A stretch of 35,222 nucleotides of DNA, from assembly GCA_020200235.1 (NCBI GenBank), contig JAIVJC010000003.1, positions 1-35,222 on the forward strand. The letters run 5' to 3'. Positions 31,352-35,222 of the stretch are shown one piece after another. The position numbers and the translations under genes were made by a program. The number at the start of each line of letters is the position of its first letter. The stretch's first letter is position 1. The DNA comes from Acidobacteriota bacterium. Lineage in GTDB: Bacteria > Acidobacteriota > Blastocatellia > Pyrinomonadales > Pyrinomonadaceae. The notes beneath the pieces are model-generated. The model searched no databases. It saw only the letters and a list, made by a program, of their open reading frames with translations, and was not told where the DNA came from.

Positions 31352-32158
31352 TCAGGTCCCTGACAAAGACCGTTTATACTCGGTGCGCCACTCGGATAGG
31401 TTTCCTCGGATTCGCTCCGGGTTGAGCAGTTCGATGAGATCGACGAGGTGTACGATAAGGTGTTTTATCCTTTCCGGTCTAAAATCTCTTAGTGCGCTTT
31501 CTTGAACTAAGAAGAAATTTGTCGCCTTCTCAATCCAATAATCTTGTCCCCCTCCAGTTAAGGGGTTGAATAGATCACAATACTTGCCATATCCGATTAC
31601 GATTTTTGTACCTCCCTCGGAGAGAATCATCGTCTCCCCGATGGCTCTTTGTTCCTCCCTTAAAATAAGAGCATCAGTCCACTTTTCTCTATCCGGTGCG
31701 CGATTGAGTTTATCGTTCTCAAGGTCATTCCTAATCTTTTCTATGTTCCCATCTAAGTAGTTCCGCTTGTCAGGCTCACCGCTGTTCAGAAAGGTGATAT
31801 CCTGCCGGTACAACTCCAGCCAGCCCAAGAAGGCACTAAGTCGGTAAACACTAACCACTAAATAGTATTTTCGGTAATACAGATCGTCCGGGAAGATAGT
31901 CGCGGGGCGGGAGGGCTGCGTGTGCAACAGTTTTGGATCGAAAAAATCCGGCGTGTCTTTAACGACGATGTGCCTCAATATCAGGCAGAGTTCGACAGCA
32001 GCCAAGACGATCCAATTTTTATGCCTCTGAAAGTCGCTCTCTATCGCACGCTTTGTTTTCCACGTTTCGAAATAAAAGTCCTTGACTATCTGGATAATGG
32101 TGGGCATTAAACCAGCCACTATTCCGATCATCAGCGTGATGATTTGTTCTTTTCCCAT
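31352..32158 (-). CDS. Orphan membrane-anchored protein in an AT-rich segment
   Basis: A 268-residue protein that I do not recognise. One N-terminal hydrophobic helix (IITLMIGIVAGLMPTIIQIV) anchors it. A helical, charged body follows (FYFETWKTKRAIESDFQRHK, YYLVVSVYRLSAFLGWLELY, WIEKATNFFLVQESAL, IKHLIVHLVDLIELLNPERI), probably cytoplasmic. No catalytic motif can be seen. Base composition and codon use are much more AT-rich than those of its neighbours, a sign of recent acquisition. The ATG has only a weak AGAGAG upstream. It stands alone between the truncated SRPBCC gene and the glycosidase gene. Anchored helical proteins of this size occur in accessory islands, but nothing here shows a defence or other role. 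Confidence 0.7.
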   Translation of the reverse strand: MGKEQIITLMIGIVAGLMPTIIQIVKDFYFETWKTKRAIESDFQRHKNWIVLAAVELCLILRHIVVKDTPDFFDPKLLHTQPSRPATIFPDDLYYRKYYLVVSVYRLSAFLGWLELYRQDITFLNSGEPDKRNYLDGNIEKIRNDLENDKLNRAPDREKWTDALILREEQRAIGETMILSEGGTKIVIGYGKYCDLFNPLTGGGQDYWIEKATNFFLVQESALRDFRPERIKHLIVHLVDLIELLNPERIRGNLSEWRTEYKRSLSGT

Positions 32159-32200
32159 ACCGGCACTCTCTGGGGCTGAAGTGAGAACTTAACGTCCGTC

Positions 32201-32228
32201 ATAATATTTTTTTTCGCTTGGGCGGTAA
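32201..32228 (-). promoter_or_regulatory. Possible promoter of the orphan membrane-protein gene
   Basis: On the minus strand TTACCG (32228-32223) and TATTAT (32206-32201) are 16 nt apart with an A-rich spacer. The ATG at 32158 lies about 40 nt downstream of the -10. Confidence 0.35.
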
Positions 32229-32328
32229 AGGAGGTTTTCGCGGTTAGAAGGCCGCTCTAACCAGATCTCTTGATGAAGCCGGAGGGTGATCATCTAGATG
32301 TCCAGCGCGGAAGTGACGCGGAGGTTTT

Positions 32329-33342
32329 CTATGCATGCGCGTAATTTGATCTTTCAACCTCCCGCCGCCTCGAAAGTTGCCGCTGAGCGTCGCGTAACGC
32401 ATCTAGTAGGGGAGTGTAAGGTATTCGCTGTAAGCTGCCGCCCGCCAGCTCCAAATCCCAAAGCCCCATCCGTACCCATTCATCGCGCGCATGCCATTCT
32501 GGCATCCCCAAAATCGGATAGAGACAGACACCGCTCAGAGGTATGCCCTCACGGAGAATTGATTCACACTCGTCCGAAAGTTCACGCATCCACGGCGCTC
32601 GCATGTTACCGACGTGCCCCGTCTCAGTTATTAGCATCTCCGCGCCGTAGCGCTCCCACACGCTACGCACTAGTTCGCTCAGTGGTACCCGCCGCATGTC
32701 CCATTCGTCGAGTGGGGTGCCAACTTGGTTGAATTCCCACTGGTTAGTCCAGTAGTAGTTGATTCCGACGATATCGAGGTGGCGCAGGCTCCCGCCTAGT
32801 TCAGGCAACAGTCTTCCGGCAAGCATATCCCACGCCTGCATGACCGCGCAGCGGTTGAATGCATCCGCTTCGGATTGCAGTTCAGGGCGGTTGAGTGGCG
32901 CGACGACGCGACATATCGGATCGACGTTTATGATCCTCGCTCCCGGGCATGCTGTCTTGATCGCATTAATGCCCCGGATCGCCCCTCTCATGAGATTGAC
33001 CTTTAAATCCCACCCGCGACCGCGCTCGTGCGGGGCGAACACCCCGACCTCGCCCGCCGCCCAAGAGAAGTAAGAGGGCTCGTTGATCGGCGTGAAATAG
33101 CAGATGCCTTCGGCCCGCGCGGAGACATAGCGCGCGACAGCATAGCAGTAGTCGGCGAAGCGTTCGGGGAAGCTGTCGGAGAAGAGATCGACGCCGTCAG
33201 GATAGCCGAAGTGGAAGAGGTCGTAAATTAATTCCACGCCGTTGCGGCAGGCCGCCTCGACGACGGGTGCGACAGACGAGAAGTCGTAGCGGCCGCCACG
33301 GTCGACGAGAGGCCACCGCACGCCCTCGCGCGCGGCGCGCAA
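32329..33342 (-). CDS. GH-A clan (GH1-like) glycosidase, missing its N-terminus
   Basis: At least 337 residues of a TIM-barrel glycosidase. The acid/base Glu is in YFTPINEPSYFSW (Glu88) and the nucleophile in MLITETGH (Glu240); also seen are LIYDLFHFGYPDG and VGINYYWTNQWEF. Homology continues upstream of the formal TTG start at 33342 in the same frame: GFESATGYNANREWLDQI and HDLRADEDYSLLRSVG, to about 33465. There it runs into the glf coding sequence, which is in another frame. The first barrel strand and start codon are thus lost, and the expression start is unclear. Such beta-glucosidase-like proteins are commonly found in polysaccharide clusters next to glf and glycosyltransferases, as here. 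Activity of the truncated product is doubtful. Confidence 0.8.
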   Translation of the reverse strand: MRAAREGVRWPLVDRGGRYDFSSVAPVVEAACRNGVELIYDLFHFGYPDGVDLFSDSFPERFADYCYAVARYVSARAEGICYFTPINEPSYFSWAAGEVGVFAPHERGRGWDLKVNLMRGAIRGINAIKTACPGARIINVDPICRVVAPLNRPELQSEADAFNRCAVMQAWDMLAGRLLPELGGSLRHLDIVGINYYWTNQWEFNQVGTPLDEWDMRRVPLSELVRSVWERYGAEMLITETGHVGNMRAPWMRELSDECESILREGIPLSGVCLYPILGMPEWHARDEWVRMGLWDLELAGGSLQRIPYTPLLDALRDAQRQLSRRREVERSNYAHA

Positions 33343-34439
33343 GCCGACCGAGCGGAGCAGCGAGTAGTCTTCGTCGGCGCGGAGGTCGTGTTCGGTCGCC
33401 GCGATCTGATCGAGCCACTCGCGGTTCGCGTTATAGCCCGTCGCGCTCTCGAAACCCGGTCGGCGAGCGCCTTGTACTTCGCGTACAGCTCGGCGTTCTC
33501 CGGGCGCGGGACGGGGTAATAGGGATCGCCCTCGGCGCGCGGGAACTCGTAAACGATGCTCGTCTTCGAGTGCTCCTGACCCGTCAGGTACTTGAACTCG
33601 GTGATGCGCGTGTAGAGGTTGTCGTTCGGGTAGTTGACGACGGGCGCGCTCTGGAAGACGGGCGCGTCGTGCGTCTCGTGCTTGAACTCCAGAGACCTGT
33701 ACGGGAGCTTCCCGAAGCGCAGATCGAAGAACTCGTCCACCGGACCCGTGTAGATCATCTCCTTGAACGGGATGACGCGCTCGACGTCGCGGTAGTCGGT
33801 GTTCAGCATGAACTTGATGTTCGGGTGATCGAGCATCTTCTCGAACATCCGCGTGTAGCCGTGCTTCGGCATCGCCTGGTAGGCGTCGGTAAAATACCGA
33901 TCATCGCGGTTCGTCCTGATCGGAACCCTCGCCGTCACCGAGGCGTCCAGCTCGGAAGGATCGAGCCCCCACTGCTTGCGCGTGTAGTTGCGGAAGAACT
34001 TCTCGTACAGCTCCCGCCCGACGCGGTTGACGACCACGTCCTCGCTCGTCACGATCCGCTCGCGCTTCTCCGCCATCCGTGCGAGGAAGTCTTCGACCTC
34101 GAACGCGGTGAGGTTCACGCCGAAGTAGCGGTTGATGGTGTCGAGGTTGATCGGGATCGGCAGGAGCTGCCCGTCCACGCTCGCCAGCACGCGGTGCTCG
34201 TAGCCGCGCCACTCGGTGAAGCGCGAGAGGTACTCGAAGACCTCGCGCGAGTTGGTGTGGAAGATGTGCGGGCCGTACTTGTGCACGAGCACGCCCGCGT
34301 CGTTGTAGTGATCGTAGGCGTTGCCCGCGACGTGCGGGCGGCGGTCGCACACCAGCACCTTCTTGCCCGCGTCGCGGGCGAGCCGCTCGGCGAGCACACT
34401 CCCGGCGTACCCCGCGCCGACGATGAGATAGTCGAACAT
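33228..34439 (-). CDS. glf: UDP-galactopyranose mutase, C-terminally truncated
   Basis: FAD enzyme that converts UDP-galactopyranose to UDP-galactofuranose. The first ~326 residues are typical: dinucleotide motif LIVGAGYAGSVLAERLA, GPHIFHTNSREVFEYL, PIPINLDTINRYFG, YTRKQWGLDPSELDASV, RYFTDAYQAMPKHGYT, IYTGPVDEFFD and YYPVPRPENAELYAKYKAL. Where homologues continue with GRLxxYxYxxMD, which completes the FAD site, the frame instead runs into glycosidase DNA out of phase and gives about 75 Arg/Ser/Thr-rich residues. The join is near 33455-33462. The enzyme is therefore probably inactive unless this is an assembly fault. The ATG at 34439 follows the glycosyltransferase stop by 23 nt, so the genes are co-transcribed. 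Confidence 0.85.
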   Translation of the reverse strand: MFDYLIVGAGYAGSVLAERLARDAGKKVLVCDRRPHVAGNAYDHYNDAGVLVHKYGPHIFHTNSREVFEYLSRFTEWRGYEHRVLASVDGQLLPIPINLDTINRYFGVNLTAFEVEDFLARMAEKRERIVTSEDVVVNRVGRELYEKFFRNYTRKQWGLDPSELDASVTARVPIRTNRDDRYFTDAYQAMPKHGYTRMFEKMLDHPNIKFMLNTDYRDVERVIPFKEMIYTGPVDEFFDLRFGKLPYRSLEFKHETHDAPVFQSAPVVNYPNDNLYTRITEFKYLTGQEHSKTSIVYEFPRAEGDPYYPVPRPENAELYAKYKALADRVSRARRAITRTASGSIRSRRPNTTSAPTKTTRCSARSACAPRARACGGLSSTVAAATTSRLSHPSSRRPAATAWN

Positions 34440-34462
34440 AACTTGCGCGTTCCCATCCCTCG

Positions 34463-35222
34463 TCAGTCGGCGGCGTTCGTGTACGCGGAAGCGCTCGCCG
34501 CGCGGGTGGCGGCGACCGGCGCGGGCTTCGCGACGGAGACGGCGCGCGCGGCGGCCGCCTTCGGCTTCGCGGCTCTGCGCGCGGCGGCGACCGCCTCGCC
34601 GATGTGCGCAGCCATCCTCTGCCAGGTCTCGTCCCAGGAGTTCGTCGCGAGGAACTCGTCCACGCGCTTCAGCCACTGCTCGTCTTCGGCGTGATCGTCC
34701 ATCCCCGCCGCCGAAGCCGCCTTGATGAACTCCGCCACGTCGTCCGCGATGTGGACGAGCCCCATCTCGCCGTAGGGTCTGACCACGTCGCGGATCGAGG
34801 TGGAGACGACGGGCTTGCCCGCCGCGAGGTATTCGGGCGTCTTCGTCGGGCTGATGAAGCGCGTGTGCTCGTTGCGCGCGAAGAGGAGCGCCGCCACGTC
34901 CCAGCCCGCCAGGTAGGCGGGCAGCTCCTGGTAGCTCTTGCCGCCGAGGTAGTGGATGTTGGCGCGGCGCGGCAGATCGTCCTCGCCGATCTTCACGACG
35001 GGCCCGATGATGACGAAGTGCCAGTCGGGTCGCGCGTCGGCGACGCCTTCGAGGAGCGCCGCGTCGAAGCGCTCGTCGAGCACGCCGAAGAAGCCCATGC
35101 GCGGGTGCGGGATGGCAGCCTGATCTTCGGGCTCCGCGACAGCAGCGCGCGCCTGCGCGAAGTGCGCGCGGTCAATGGACGAGGGGAAGGCGTGGATGTT
35201 CGGGTGCTTATCCTTCTTCGCC
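34463..35222 (-). CDS. Glycosyltransferase, GT-B fold, partial at the window edge
   Basis: The frame is open to the right edge, so the N-terminal domain is outside the window. Visible are NIHAFPSSIDRAHF, RMGFFGVLDERFD, WHFVIIGPVVKI, NIHYLGGKSYQELPAYLAGWD and the donor-binding block SPTKTPEYLAAGKPVVSTSI, all typical of the C-terminal Rossmann domain of GT1/GT4-like glycosyltransferases in glf-linked clusters. The last ~45 residues are an Ala/Lys-rich tail (AARRAAKPKAAAARA) of no known role. The gene ends 23 nt before glf, which suggests transfer of a galactofuranose-containing or related sugar into an exopolysaccharide; that is inferred from context only. Confidence 0.88.
   Translation of the reverse strand, partial: AKKDKHPNIHAFPSSIDRAHFAQARAAVAEPEDQAAIPHPRMGFFGVLDERFDAALLEGVADARPDWHFVIIGPVVKIGEDDLPRRANIHYLGGKSYQELPAYLAGWDVAALLFARNEHTRFISPTKTPEYLAAGKPVVSTSIRDVVRPYGEMGLVHIADDVAEFIKAASAAGMDDHAEDEQWLKRVDEFLATNSWDETWQRMAAHIGEAVAAARRAAKPKAAAARAVSVAKPAPVAATRAASASAYTNAAD

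Noticed and set aside
33267-34694. 475-codon plus-strand open frame opposite glf
   Set aside because: No domain, low-complexity Arg/Val/Leu; antisense of glf.

Overview
The window is high-GC bacterial chromosomal DNA with sparse intergenic space, an alternation of long minus-strand gene runs with a few plus-strand genes, and short palindromic intergenic repeats. The gene content (a DUF1800/DUF1501/DUF4214 secreted set, a choice-of-anchor-type domain with a CxxCH motif, a DUF4142 lipoprotein, an SRPBCC protein, a PA0069-type radical SAM protein) fits a soil Acidobacteriota of the Blastocatellia/Pyrinomonadales type. That placement rests on family recognition, not on a marker gene. I see no rRNA, tRNA, CRISPR array, transposase or phage gene.

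Layout. 1-4846: an amino-sugar neighbourhood. A minus-strand run reads GH20 beta-N-acetylhexosaminidase (broken by a frameshift), an HGSNAT/NagX-like membrane acyltransferase and an endonuclease/exonuclease/phosphatase-family protein (partial). A SIS-domain sugar-phosphate isomerase/deaminase is divergent and ends at a strong bidirectional hairpin. 4920-7411: an AT-richer island with two translationally coupled secreted genes, one a metzincin-like protease whose GC content changes at its proline linker. 7412-11016: a CBS-pair protein, a secreted helical-repeat protein and a radical SAM protein. 11048-13890: a membrane PAS-GGDEF-EAL protein followed by a PilZ protein, a small c-di-GMP operon. 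14442-17123: a zinc-ribbon/TM/SPOR protein, a VOC protein, a membrane J-protein and a small conserved hypothetical. 17282-18991: a secreted M1 aminopeptidase. 19136-26308: a minus-strand set of DUF1800, DUF1501 (Tat signal) and a 1137-residue protein combining a CxxCH motif, a PQQ-type sugar dehydrogenase beta-propeller, Calx-beta and DUF4214. 26629-30483: a 55-aa protein, a coiled-coil Zn DD-peptidase-like protein, an orphan UmuD, a zinc alcohol dehydrogenase and DUF4142. 30596-32228: an SRPBCC gene that appears to have lost its 5' part beside an AT-rich segment carrying an orphan membrane protein. 32329-35222: a sugar-polymer cluster (glycosyltransferase, UDP-galactopyranose mutase, GH-A clan glycosidase) in which the mutase 3' end and the glycosidase 5' end are both missing at one junction.

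Most worth a second look: the REP-like palindrome family shared by 17148-17254 and 29734-29893, the domain-level mosaic protease at 4920-6335, the glf/glycosidase deletion junction, the truncated SRPBCC gene with a palindrome at the island edge, the CxxCH/PQQ/Calx-beta/DUF4214 fusion with its DUF1800/DUF1501 partners, and the zinc-ribbon SPOR protein. I found no gene set that I can call with confidence a wholly new system.
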